From: Streptomyces sp. A0958
Lineage (GTDB): Bacteria > Actinomycetota > Actinomycetes > Streptomycetales > Streptomycetaceae
Assembly (NCBI RefSeq): GCF_004795035.1
Contig: NZ_SSBK01000016.1
Span: 1-64,000 of the forward strand
Direction: 5' to 3'
DNA length: 64,000 nucleotides
The position numbers and the translations under genes were made by a program. Numbering within the stretch: the stretch's first letter is position 1; each line of letters begins with the position of its first letter. Under the pieces are notes generated by a model that did not search any database, was not told where the DNA came from, and worked only from the letters and a program-made list of their open reading frames with translations. Positions 1 to 11,336 of this stretch are shown piece by piece.

Positions 1-46
1 GGCCGGGGACGGCGGGGCCCGGCCGGGGCGGGGTGTGGGGAGCGGT

Positions 47-240
47 GGGCCGCTGCGCGGGGCTTGTCCCCTACCCGCCCCTTCCCGAAACCGGGGCTCC
101 GCCCCGGACCCCGCTCCTCAAGCGCCGGAGGGGCTGGGTGGTGGGGCTCCGTCCCGGGCGCCGCTCCTCAAGTGCCGGAGGGGCTGGGTGGTGGGGCTTC
201 GTCCCGGGCGCCGCTCCTCAAGCGCCGGCGTGGCTGGAAA
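47..240. repeat. Tandem 50-bp repeat array with a 67-bp leader block
   Basis: Three copies of a roughly 50-bp unit start near 118, 168 and 218. Each carries a TCAAGYGCCGG core followed by a GGGCTGG-like stretch. The block before them (47-113) is nearly identical to 20410-20477, which also precedes a tandem array built on the same core. The stretch from 1 to 300 holds no gene that I can support; it lies beyond the 3' end of ileS. Such G+C-rich intergenic repeats occur in Streptomyces, and their function is unknown to me. Confidence 0.8.
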
Positions 241-251
241 CGCAGTAGCAA

Positions 252-285
252 GGGCCCGGCCGGAAGCTGCTGTCCGGTCGGGCCC
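252..285 (-). terminator. Probable ileS terminator hairpin
   Basis: Arms 252-263 and 274-285 form a 12-bp G+C-rich stem with one imperfect pair and a 10-nt loop. It lies 16 bases beyond the ileS stop codon. There is no U tract, as is usual for Streptomyces terminators. Confidence 0.6.
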
Positions 286-300
286 CAGGGGTCCTGCGGG

Positions 301-3450
<3,150 letters not shown>

Positions 3451-3735
3451 GTGCGGGCTTCCTCCGGCGGACGTCTTCCACTTCCGTCGGAGGGACGAGA
3501 ACCGACGCCGGTCCCCGCGGTACCACCCTCCTTGGCCCCGGGCGTGCGCCCCGGGCCCCCTCATTGGGGTGCGATGCCGGTTCTACTGGCCCTGGGGCCC
3601 GTGGGCGGAGCCCACTGTCCCGAGCTTTCTTCCGACGGCTCCGGGTGATCTTCACGACGCGCTCGCCCCCGGGCTTCCACCGTCCCCGGGTCGCTCCTGG
3701 CTGCGTACGACGCTACTCGTCCCATCCACGCCTCT
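3451..3735 (-). promoter_or_regulatory. Translational T-box leader of ileS (tRNA-Ile sensing)
   Basis: Read on the minus strand, the leader contains the T-box core GGGTGGTACCGCGG (3515-3528), whose UGGN bases pair with the tRNA acceptor end. About 120 bases upstream is GAAGATCACC, with the isoleucine specifier codon ATC at 3647-3649, in the usual context of a T-box specifier loop. The CCCTCC stretch (3489-3494) can pair either with GGAGGG beside the T-box (3526-3531) or with the ribosome binding site GGAGG (3461-3465). This is the expected antisequestrator/sequestrator switch. Uncharged tRNA-Ile should therefore free the ribosome site and raise IleRS synthesis. There is no terminator with a U run, so control is likely translational, as in other actinobacterial ileS T-boxes. 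The 5' boundary is approximate. Confidence 0.9.
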
Positions 3736-4037
3736 CGCTGGGCCCAGTGTACGGGCCCGGCGGACGGCGGCCGACCCGTTTACGGACCGGCCCCCGGACC
3801 GGCCCCCACGTGACCCGAATGGCCAGACGGGCCGTACCGGGTTCCGGCGCGGCCGGGCGCGGGGCGGAAAGCCGGATTACCCGGCGGGGAGCTGGGCACA
3901 ACGGATGGAGGCGCGCGGTGATCCGGACACGGGGAGGGGCGATGCGGCGGCGTGCCCCGTTGCCGCGGGGCTGGGGTCGACTTATCGTCCCAGCACGACT
4001 CGCGAGCAAGATCACACTGCGTGAAGGGGCCGCGGCC
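3736..4037. other. Divergent intergenic region between ileS and the DksA-like gene
   Basis: This stretch must hold the promoters of the ileS leader (minus) and the DksA-like gene (plus). I see no convincing -10/-35 pair and no gene. Confidence 0.5.
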
Positions 4038-4736
4038 ATGGTGGAGAAGAAGGCAGTCGCACGGAAGACGGCGGCGGCCGAGAAGGCGCCCGCCAAGGAG
4101 GCCGCGGCGAAGAAGGCGCCCGCCAAGAAGGCGCCCGCGAAGAAGGACGCCGGGAAAGCCGCAGCCAAGAAGACCTCGTCCGGGCCTCCGGCGGGGGAGG
4201 GTTCGAAGACCACGGGGGCGGCAGAGGCCGCCGAGCAGACGGGAGCCCACACGGTGGTAGCCAAGAAGAGCGCGGCCAGTACCCGGACCGCAGGCGGGAG
4301 CGCGGCACCCGTGCCGCCGGCCCGGATCGCCACGGCGCCCGGGGAGCTGGCCGTACGGCCCGGCGAGGACCCCTGGACGCCGGAGGAGGTCTCGGCCGCG
4401 CGCAGCGAGCTGACCGGCGAGGTCACCCGGCTGCGCAGCGAGCTGGAGGCCTCCGGTCTGGCGCTGGCCGGGCTGATGCGGGACTCCGGCGACGGGGCGG
4501 GCGACGACGAGGCCGACACCGGCACCAAGAACATCACCCGCGAGCACGAGATGCAGCTCGCCGCCAACGCCCAGGAGATGCTGGACCAGACCGAGCGCGC
4601 CCTGGCCCGGCTGGAGGCCGGCACGTACGGGCTCTGCGAGATCTGCGGCAACCCGATCGGCAAGGCGCGGATGCAGGCGTTCCCCCGGGCGACCCTCTGC
4701 GTCGAGGACAAACAGAAGCAGGAGCGGCGAGGCTGA
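4038..4736 (+). CDS. DksA/TraR-family zinc-finger protein with Lys/Ala-rich N-terminus
   Basis: A 232-residue protein. The first 70 or so residues are lysine/alanine/proline-rich, with repeats of the type KKAPAKKAPAKK reminiscent of histone H1 tails. An acidic, probably helical region follows (residues 110-195), with the DksA-like segment NAQEMLDQTERALARLEAG. The C-terminal finger has Cys200, Cys203 and Cys221, but the expected fourth cysteine is Asp224. DksA proteins enter the RNA polymerase secondary channel; the basic tail suggests this one may also contact DNA or RNA. ATG 4038 is used; GTG 4041 is also possible. It precedes lspA by 57 bases. Confidence 0.9.
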   Translation: MVEKKAVARKTAAAEKAPAKEAAAKKAPAKKAPAKKDAGKAAAKKTSSGPPAGEGSKTTGAAEAAEQTGAHTVVAKKSAASTRTAGGSAAPVPPARIATAPGELAVRPGEDPWTPEEVSAARSELTGEVTRLRSELEASGLALAGLMRDSGDGAGDDEADTGTKNITREHEMQLAANAQEMLDQTERALARLEAGTYGLCEICGNPIGKARMQAFPRATLCVEDKQKQERRG

Positions 4737-4793
4737 TCCGCGCCCGCGTGTCGTACCCTCGTCGTCAGTCGGGAACTAGGTTGAGGGACTCAC

Positions 4794-5486
4794 GTGGCAG
4801 AGGCGGAGCGCATCATCGGTACGCCGGACATCACCGGGGCTGAGAGCGGCGAAGGGGCCGAGCCGGAGCGCGGTGGCGAGGCCGCCTCCCCGGAGGCTGC
4901 TTCTCCGGAGGCCGTCACGCCGGACGGGCAGGACACCGGCGCGACCGCGGCCGACGTCGACGCGGAGGCGGAGGCGGCGGTCGACCGGTCGCCGGCCACC
5001 CGCCGGCGTCGGATCATCCTGCTCTTCTGCGTCGCCGTCGTCGCCTACCTGCTCGACCTCGGCAGCAAGATGCTCGTCGTGGCGAAGCTGGAGCACCAGG
5101 AGCCGGTCGAGCTCCTCGGTGACTGGCTCAAGCTCGACGCGCTCCGCAACGCGGGAGCCGCGTTCGGCTTCGGTGAGGCTTTCACGATCATCTTCACCGT
5201 CATCGCGGCGACCGTCATCGTGGTGATCGCGCGGCTCGCGCGAAAGCTGTACAGCCTGCCGTGGGCCATCGCGCTCGGCCTGCTGCTCGGCGGGGCGCTC
5301 GGCAACCTCACCGACCGCATCTTCCGCGCGCCCGGCGTGTTCGAGGGCGCGGTGGTGGACTTCATCGCCCCGGCCCACTTCGCCGTCTTCAACCTCGCCG
5401 ACTCCGCGATCGTCTGCGGCGGCATCCTGATCGTCCTCCTCTCCTTCAGGGGCCTGGACCCCGACGGCACCGTGCACAAGGACTAG
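4794..5486 (+). CDS. lspA: Lipoprotein signal peptidase (signal peptidase II)
   Basis: Membrane aspartic protease that cleaves the signal peptide of diacylglyceryl-modified prolipoproteins, acting after Lgt (also in this window). All family motifs are visible: RNAGAAFG, GNLTDR with catalytic Asp174, and FNLAD with catalytic Asp203, within four membrane segments. An acidic N-terminal extension of about 65 residues precedes the first membrane helix, which is longer than in E. coli LspA. GTG start at 4794. The RluA-family gene follows 23 bases downstream. Confidence 0.97.
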   Translation: MAEAERIIGTPDITGAESGEGAEPERGGEAASPEAASPEAVTPDGQDTGATAADVDAEAEAAVDRSPATRRRRIILLFCVAVVAYLLDLGSKMLVVAKLEHQEPVELLGDWLKLDALRNAGAAFGFGEAFTIIFTVIAATVIVVIARLARKLYSLPWAIALGLLLGGALGNLTDRIFRAPGVFEGAVVDFIAPAHFAVFNLADSAIVCGGILIVLLSFRGLDPDGTVHKD

Positions 5487-5509
5487 TAAGGGCAAGGCAT
5501 ACTCGACAG

Positions 5510-6451
5510 GTGAGTACGCAACCCGAGGTCCGCACCCTGCCCGTCCCCGATGGCCTGGAAGGCGAGCGCGTCGACGCCGCCATCTCCCGGATGTTCGGTT
5601 TCTCCCGCACCAAGGCCGCCGATCTGGCCGCCGCCGGGAAGGTGCAGGTGGACGGCTCGGTGGTCGGGAAGTCCGAGCGGGTGCACGGCGGCGCCTGGCT
5701 CGAAGTGGAGATGCCGCAGGCCCCCGCGCCCGTGCAGGTCGTCGCCGAGCCCGTCGAGGGCATGGAGATCGTGCACGACGACGACGACATCGTCGTGATC
5801 GTGAAGCCGGTCGGCGTCGCCGCGCACCCCAGCCCCGGCTGGACCGGGACCACCGTCATCGGGGGCCTCGCCGCGGCCGGGTACCGGATCTCGACCTCGG
5901 GCGCCGCCGAGCGCCAGGGCATCGTCCACCGCCTCGACGTCGGGACCTCCGGGCTGATGGTCGTCGCCAAGTCGGAGCGCGCCTACACCCTGCTGAAGGC
6001 CCAGTTCCGCGACCGGGTCGTCGAGAAGAAGTACAACGCGCTGGTCCAGGGCCACCCGGACCCGATGAGCGGCACCATCGACGCGCCCATCGGCCGCCAC
6101 CCCAACCACGACTACAAGTGGGCGGTCGTCGCGGACGGCAAGCCCTCGGTGACGCACTACGACCTGATCGAGGCGTACCGGGCCGCCAGCCTCCTGGACA
6201 TCAAGCTGGAGACCGGCCGCACCCACCAGATCCGGGTGCACATGTCCGCCCACCGGCACCCCTGCGTCGGTGACCTCACCTACGGCGCCGACCCGACCAT
6301 GGCCAAGCGCCTCGGGCTGACCCGGCAGTGGCTGCACGCGGTCAAGCTGGGCTTCGAGCACCCCTCGGACGGCCGCTGGGTCGAGTTCACCAGTTCCTAC
6401 CCGGACGACCTCCAGCAGGCACTGGACCGCATCGCGGCGGAGAGCGAATGA
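5510..6451 (+). CDS. rluD: RluA-family 23S rRNA pseudouridine synthase (RluD-like)
   Basis: A 313-residue enzyme that isomerises uridines in RNA. It begins with an S4 RNA-binding domain (residues 15-75). The catalytic domain follows, with the family motif HRLDVGTSG and catalytic Asp143, and later GRTHQIRVH. The GTG at 5510 is the natural start because the S4 domain begins just after it. The stop overlaps the next start (ATGA). Pairing with lspA is common in bacteria. The exact target uridines cannot be read from sequence. Confidence 0.95.
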   Translation: MSTQPEVRTLPVPDGLEGERVDAAISRMFGFSRTKAADLAAAGKVQVDGSVVGKSERVHGGAWLEVEMPQAPAPVQVVAEPVEGMEIVHDDDDIVVIVKPVGVAAHPSPGWTGTTVIGGLAAAGYRISTSGAAERQGIVHRLDVGTSGLMVVAKSERAYTLLKAQFRDRVVEKKYNALVQGHPDPMSGTIDAPIGRHPNHDYKWAVVADGKPSVTHYDLIEAYRAASLLDIKLETGRTHQIRVHMSAHRHPCVGDLTYGADPTMAKRLGLTRQWLHAVKLGFEHPSDGRWVEFTSSYPDDLQQALDRIAAESE

Positions 6452-6924
6452 CCCCCAGGCCCCCTTGGTACGTCACGCGTACCGTCACCGGCGAGCAGGA
6501 CCGCGCCGCGTGCTTCCAGCTCCGCAAGGACGTCTTCGTCGGTGAGCAGAACGTGCCCGAGGAGATCGAGTACGACGCCTACGACGCGGACGCGGTGCAC
6601 GTGATCGCGGTCGCGGCCGACGGCACCGCGCTCGGCACCGGGCGGCTGCTGCACGGCCCGGCCGCCGCGGCGAAGACCGGCGGGGACCCGGCGGTCGGCT
6701 CGCTGGGCCGGCTCGCGGTGAGCAAGGACGCGCGCGGCCTCGGCGTCGGCGCGGCGCTGGTGCGGGCCATAGAGGACGCGGCCCGGGACAACGGCCTGGC
6801 CGCCGTCGACCTGCACGCCCAGACGCACGCGCTCCGCTTCTACGAGCGCCTCGGTTACGTGGCGTACGGCCCCGAGTTCCCCGACGCGGGCATCCCGCAC
6901 CGGGCGATGCGCCGGACGATCTGA
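6448..6924 (+). CDS. GNAT-family N-acetyltransferase
   Basis: A 158-residue protein of the ElaA/GNAT type. It has the acetyl-CoA-binding segment LAVSKDARGLGVGAALV (motif A, R-G-x-G-V-G-x-A) and the C-terminal FYERLGYVAYG motif. It starts inside the rluD stop (ATGA overlap), so the two are translationally coupled. The substrate is unknown. Confidence 0.9.
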   Translation: MTPRPPWYVTRTVTGEQDRAACFQLRKDVFVGEQNVPEEIEYDAYDADAVHVIAVAADGTALGTGRLLHGPAAAAKTGGDPAVGSLGRLAVSKDARGLGVGAALVRAIEDAARDNGLAAVDLHAQTHALRFYERLGYVAYGPEFPDAGIPHRAMRRTI

Positions 6925-6925
6925 C

Positions 6926-6962
6926 GCCCCGCCGCACCCCCTGAACCCGGTGCGGACGGGGC
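6926..6962 (+). terminator. Probable terminator of the lspA-rluD-GNAT operon
   Basis: A GCCCCG-CCGCACC arm pairs with GGTGCGGACGGGGC across a 10-nt loop with a single bulged base. It starts 2 bases after the GNAT stop codon. Confidence 0.65.
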
Positions 6963-7031
6963 ACATGGCAGGGTGAGGGGCAACGGCCGAGCGGAGACCG
7001 GGCCCGGCCGGAGCGCTTCGGAAGGCACCCC

Positions 7032-8618
7032 GTGGACCAGATGACCCTGCTGCTCCTGCTGCTGCTCGGAGCCGTGGTCACGGTTCCGCTCGGGGACCGT
7101 CTCAAACTGCCCGCACCGGTGCTGATGACGCTGCTGGGCGTTCTGATGGCCTTCGCCAGCTTCGTGCCGAACGTGGACATCCCGCCGGAGATCATCCTCC
7201 CCGCGCTGCTGCCCCCGCTGCTCTACGCCTCCGTGCAGCGCACCTCCTGGCGGCAGTTCGCCGCCAACAAGCGGCCCATCTTCCTGCTGGCCGTCGCGCT
7301 GGTCTTCCTGACGACGGCGGCCGTCGCCGCGGTGGCCAACGCGATCGTGCCCGGGCTGCCGATCGCCGCCGCCGTCGCGCTCGGCGCGCTCGTCGCACCG
7401 CCCGACCCGGTCGCCGCCACCGCCGTCGCGGGCTCGGTCGGGCTGCCCCGCCGGCTCGTCTCCATCCTGGAGGGCGAGGGCCTCTTCAACGACGTCACCG
7501 CGATCGTGCTGTACCACGTGGCCATCGCGGCGGCGGTCAGCGGCACCTTCTCGCTGCCCGAGGCGTTCGGCCTGCTGATCCTGTCCGCCGTCGTCGCCGT
7601 CGTGGTGGGCGTCGCGCTCGGCTGGCTCACCATCAAGCTCATGGGGCTGCTCGGTGACGCCACCCTCCAGGTCGGCCTGACCCTGCTGGTGCCGTTCGTC
7701 AGCTACGTGCTCTCCGAGGAGCTGATGGGCTCCGGCGTGCTCGCCGTCCTGACCACCGCGCTCTTCCTCGCCGAGCACACCGCGGACGCCGACGACGTTC
7801 TCGGGCGGCTCACCGGGCGCACCTTCTGGAACATCGTCGACACCCTCGTCACCGGCGTCGCCTTCGGGCTGATCGGCCTGGAACTGCACAACGTGTTCGG
7901 TACGGCCCACGGACACGAGCTGCGGATGGCCGGCTGGGGCCTCGTCGTCATCGCGGTCGTCGTCGGCGTACGGCTGCTGTACCTGCTGCCGGCGACCTGG
8001 CTGGCCAAGAGGCTGCACACCCGGCGGGACGTCAGCGAGGAGATCCCCACCAGCTGGCGCGAGACGGTGGTCATGTGGTGGGCCGGGATGCGCGGGGTGG
8101 CCTCGGTCGCCCTGGCGCTCGCGATCCCGCTGGAGACGGACGACGGCAAGCCCTTCCCCGGCCGCGACGAGATCGTCTTCATCGCCTTCGCCGTGATCAT
8201 GGTGACCCTGGTCTTCCAGGGCCTGACGCTGCCGTGGCTGGTGCGCCGACTGGGCGTGCGCACGGACACGGACGCCGAGGCGGCCCTGGAGAAGGACCTC
8301 GCGATCCGGGCGGCCAAGGCGGCCAGGCAGCGGCTCAAGGAGATCGAGGAGACCGAGGACTTCCCCGAGGAGGTGACCGAGCGGCTGCACCGGCTCGCCT
8401 ACGACGTGGGCGCGAGGATCAGCCCCGACATGGTCGACGAGGAGCGGCGCGACGCCTACGCGACACGCGCCGAACGCTTCAAGGCGGTCAGCCGCATCCA
8501 GCGCGAGATGATGTCGGCCGCCCGCCACGCGGTGCTCTCCGCCCGCAGCGAGCCCGGCGCGGACCCCGAGATCGTCGACCGGGTACTGCGGCAGCTGGAC
8601 GTACGCAGCCTGCGCTGA
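7032..8618 (+). CDS. CPA1-family Na+(K+)/H+ antiporter
   Basis: A 528-residue protein with about 12 membrane segments (residues 1-420) and a hydrophilic C-terminal domain of about 110 residues. It carries the NhaP/NHE-type ion-site sequences APPDPVAATA and EGEGLFNDVTAIVLY (the ND motif). The membrane segment RETVVMWWAGMRGVASVALAL also fits this family. It exchanges protons for monovalent cations across the cytoplasmic membrane. GTG start at 7032. It is transcribed towards the minus-strand mscS gene, with 23 bases between the stops. Confidence 0.93.
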   Translation: MDQMTLLLLLLLGAVVTVPLGDRLKLPAPVLMTLLGVLMAFASFVPNVDIPPEIILPALLPPLLYASVQRTSWRQFAANKRPIFLLAVALVFLTTAAVAAVANAIVPGLPIAAAVALGALVAPPDPVAATAVAGSVGLPRRLVSILEGEGLFNDVTAIVLYHVAIAAAVSGTFSLPEAFGLLILSAVVAVVVGVALGWLTIKLMGLLGDATLQVGLTLLVPFVSYVLSEELMGSGVLAVLTTALFLAEHTADADDVLGRLTGRTFWNIVDTLVTGVAFGLIGLELHNVFGTAHGHELRMAGWGLVVIAVVVGVRLLYLLPATWLAKRLHTRRDVSEEIPTSWRETVVMWWAGMRGVASVALALAIPLETDDGKPFPGRDEIVFIAFAVIMVTLVFQGLTLPWLVRRLGVRTDTDAEAALEKDLAIRAAKAARQRLKEIEETEDFPEEVTERLHRLAYDVGARISPDMVDEERRDAYATRAERFKAVSRIQREMMSAARHAVLSARSEPGADPEIVDRVLRQLDVRSLR

Positions 8619-8641
8619 TCCCGCCGCTCGGCGCGGGCGGG

Positions 8642-9766
8642 TCAGCCGCGTCCCGTGCGCGGGGCCTTGGCCCAGCTCGCGGGCTTCTCGGCCCGGCCGT
8701 TCACGGACGGCCACGTGTCACCGGGCGGGAGCGCCGCGGGGGCCGTCGCCACCCGCGGCAGCGCGTACGGGTGGTGGTCGCGCAGCCAGCCGATCAGCTG
8801 CTCGCGGACCACGCAGCGCGCCGTCCAGAGGTCGCCCGAGTCCTTAGCCGTGACCACCGCGCGCACCTGGATCGTGGTGGGCGTGGTGTCCGTGACCGCG
8901 AGCGACCAGTCCCGGCCGTCCCACGCGGCGCACTCGCCGAGGATGTCCCGCAGCTGGTCGCGCATCGCCTCGATGGGCGCCGCGTGGTCGAGGTGGAAGA
9001 ACACCGCCCCGGTCATCTGCACACCGCCGCGCGACCAGTTCTCGAACGGCCTGCCCGTGAAGTACGAGACCGGCATCGTGATCCGCCGCTCGTCCCACGT
9101 CCGCACGGCGAGGAAGGTCAGCGTGATCTCCTCGATGGTGCCCCATTCCTCGTCCACCACCACCGTGTCCCCGATCCGCACCATGTCGCCGAAGGCGATC
9201 TGCAGGCCGGCGAAGAGGTTGCCGAGCGTGGACTGGGCGGCGACACCGGCGACGATGCCGAGGAGGCCGGCCGAGGCCAGCATCGAGGTACCGACCGTCT
9301 GCATCGCGGGGAACGTCAGCAGCATCGCGGCCACCGCGACGGTCGCCACCACCGCGACGACCACCCGCTGGATCAGCGTCACCTGCGTGCGCACCCGGCG
9401 CACCCGGGCCGCGTCCCGGTTGTGGGCCGTCGCGTAGCGCGCGTACACCGAGTCCACCACCGCGACGGCGATCCGTACCACCAGCCAGGCGGACGCGCCG
9501 ATCAGCACCAGCGTCAGCAGCCGGCCGATGCCCACCCGGTGGTCCTTGACCGCGCCGAGCCCGGTGTGGGCGTACGTGCCGCGCAGCAGCGCCGCGCACA
9601 TGACCAGCTGGAACGGTATCCGGCAGCGCCGCAGCAGACCCCACAGCGGGGTCTCGTGGTGCCGGGCGTCGGCGCGCCTGAGCAGCCGGTCGAGCAGCCA
9701 GCCCGCCGCCACCGTGATCACGATCGAACCGCCGAGGACGATCAGCGGCCGCAGAACGTTTTCCAT
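8642..9766 (-). CDS. MscS-type mechanosensitive ion channel protein
   Basis: A 374-residue protein with four or so membrane helices in the first 170 residues. The glycine/alanine-rich pore helix lies near GLLGIVAGVAAQSTLGNLFAGLQ, followed by the MscS beta domain (DMVRIGDTVVVDEEWGTIEEI). Such channels release solutes on hypo-osmotic shock. ATG 9766 is preferred because GGAGAG lies 7 bases upstream; ATG 9781 is an alternative that adds five residues. Divergent from the hydrolase gene, with only 46 bases between starts. Confidence 0.92.
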   Translation of the reverse strand: MENVLRPLIVLGGSIVITVAAGWLLDRLLRRADARHHETPLWGLLRRCRIPFQLVMCAALLRGTYAHTGLGAVKDHRVGIGRLLTLVLIGASAWLVVRIAVAVVDSVYARYATAHNRDAARVRRVRTQVTLIQRVVVAVVATVAVAAMLLTFPAMQTVGTSMLASAGLLGIVAGVAAQSTLGNLFAGLQIAFGDMVRIGDTVVVDEEWGTIEEITLTFLAVRTWDERRITMPVSYFTGRPFENWSRGGVQMTGAVFFHLDHAAPIEAMRDQLRDILGECAAWDGRDWSLAVTDTTPTTIQVRAVVTAKDSGDLWTARCVVREQLIGWLRDHHPYALPRVATAPAALPPGDTWPSVNGRAEKPASWAKAPRTGRG

Positions 9767-9812
9767 GCTGTCGCTCTCCATCCCTTCGAACGCAACTGGC
9801 ACCATGGGCCTC

Positions 9813-10382
9813 ATGAACATCATGCTTTTCCACTCGATGTACGGACTGCGCCCTGCGGTCCACGCGGCAGCCGACCGGCTGCGCGCCGCCGGGCACGAGG
9901 TGCGCGTGCCCGATCTCTTCGAGGGCCACACCTTCGAATCGGTGGAGGAAGCGGAAGCGTTCCGGGAGGAGACCGGCAAGGAGGAGCTGCTGAAGCGGGC
10001 CGTGCTGGCCGCCGCGCCCTACTCCGACCAGGGCCTGGTGTACGCCGGTTTCTCGCTCGGCGCCTCGGTCGCGCAGACGCTGGCCCTCGGTGACGCGAAG
10101 GCGCGCGGGCTGCTGCTCTTCCACGGCACGTCGGACATCGCCGAGAACGCCTCCGTGGACGAGCTGCCCGTACAGCTGCACGTCGCCGACCCGGACCCGT
10201 ACGAGACGCACGACTGGCTGAACTCGTGGTACCTGGAGATGCAGCGCACCGGGGCGGACGTCGAGGTCTACCGCTACCCGGGCGCCGGGCACCTGTTCAC
10301 CGACGCGGAGCTGCCGGACTTTGACCAGGCGGCGGCGGAGCTGGCCTGGAAGGTCGCGATCGGGTTCCTCGCCACGCTGTGA
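9813..10382 (+). CDS. Dienelactone hydrolase-family alpha/beta hydrolase
   Basis: A 189-residue protein resembling the DLH family. It has N-terminal strand IMLFHSMYGLRP, then GFSLGASVAQ, where the nucleophile elbow (G-x-C/S-x-G) has serine rather than the cysteine of classical DLH. Candidate acid and histidine lie in VADPDPYE and GAGHLF. It probably hydrolyses an ester or lactone in the cytosol; the substrate is unknown. ATG 9813 is used; ATG 9804 would add three residues. Confidence 0.88.
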   Translation: MNIMLFHSMYGLRPAVHAAADRLRAAGHEVRVPDLFEGHTFESVEEAEAFREETGKEELLKRAVLAAAPYSDQGLVYAGFSLGASVAQTLALGDAKARGLLLFHGTSDIAENASVDELPVQLHVADPDPYETHDWLNSWYLEMQRTGADVEVYRYPGAGHLFTDAELPDFDQAAAELAWKVAIGFLATL

Positions 10383-10387
10383 CGCGC

Positions 10388-10422
10388 GAAGGGCTCCGCG
10401 CGGCGGCCGCGCGGAGCCCTTC
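10388..10422. terminator. Bidirectional terminator
   Basis: A perfect 16-bp inverted repeat (10388-10403 and 10407-10422) with a 3-nt loop, between convergent genes ending at 10382 and 10440. Confidence 0.85.
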
Positions 10423-10439
10423 GGGAGGTGCGGGGCGGA

Positions 10440-11285
10440 TCAGTCCTTCAGGGCGGCAGTGATCGCCTTGTTGAAGGACTCCACGCTCATCGGCGCGTTG
10501 TCGCTGCCTTCCTCGGTGAGCTTCTTGCCGTCCATGACGAGCGAGGGCGTGCCGGTCACGTCGTCCTTGTTCTTGTCGAACGTCTCGGACATCTTCAGGG
10601 CCCACGCGTCGTAGGTGCCGTCCTTGACGGCGTTCTGGAAGGTCTTGTTGCCCTTGAGGGCGTCCACCGAGTCGGCGATCTTGATCAGGTAGCTGTCGTC
10701 CTTGAACTTGTCGTCGGACTCCTCGGGGTGGAACTCGGCGGAGTAGAGGGCGCTCTTGTACTTCAGGAAGGCGTCCTGGCTGACGTTCAGGGCAGCGCCG
10801 AGCGCGCTCAGGGCGTTCTTGGAGCCCTCGCCGCGGTTGCCGATGACGCCCCGGCCGAGGCTGTCGCCGTCGATGAACGTGGCACCGATGTACTGGATCT
10901 TGTACTTGCCGTCCTCGACGTCCTTGGCGAGGGCCGGGCCGACGGTCTGCTCGAAGGAGGCGCAGATCGGGCAGCGGGAGTCCTCGTAGACCTTCAGGGT
11001 CTTCTTCGCGCTGTCCTTGCCGATGACGACGGTGGTGCCGTTCTCGCCCGTGGTGTTCTTGGGCGCGGCCACCGTCTTCTCGTCCTTGACGGACTCCCAG
11101 TGGGACGGCTTGTTCATCTCCATCACGGCGTAGCTGATGCCGGCGACGACGGCGAGGCCGGCGACGACCGAGACGGCGACGACTATCTGCCGGCGGGCCT
11201 TGTCCTTCTTCGCCTGGCGCTCGCGTTCGGCGCGCAGCCGCTCGCGGGCGGCGGACTTGTTGGCCTGGCTGTTGCGGTTGCTCAT
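10440..11285 (-). CDS. Membrane-anchored DsbA-like thiol oxidoreductase
   Basis: A 281-residue protein. A basic cytosolic N-terminus (residues 1-32) is followed by one membrane helix (33-55) and an extracytoplasmic thioredoxin-fold domain. The active site is CPIC at Cys105-Cys108 and the cis-proline loop is TGTPSLVM. It probably forms or shuffles disulfides in exported proteins. It is paralogous to the protein at 41096-41914 (CPVC). The next minus-strand gene upstream encodes a polytopic membrane protein 51 bases away, a possible partner. Confidence 0.93.
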   Translation of the reverse strand: MSNRNSQANKSAARERLRAERERQAKKDKARRQIVVAVSVVAGLAVVAGISYAVMEMNKPSHWESVKDEKTVAAPKNTTGENGTTVVIGKDSAKKTLKVYEDSRCPICASFEQTVGPALAKDVEDGKYKIQYIGATFIDGDSLGRGVIGNRGEGSKNALSALGAALNVSQDAFLKYKSALYSAEFHPEESDDKFKDDSYLIKIADSVDALKGNKTFQNAVKDGTYDAWALKMSETFDKNKDDVTGTPSLVMDGKKLTEEGSDNAPMSVESFNKAITAALKD

Positions 11286-11336
11286 GGGGGTGTCTTCTCC
11301 GTGGGGTGGGTGGTCTGCGGTACGGGGTCGCGGTGC

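Noticed and set aside
8620..8641. A short hairpin between the antiporter and mscS genes
   Set aside because: Only a 6-bp stem, too weak to call a terminator with confidence.
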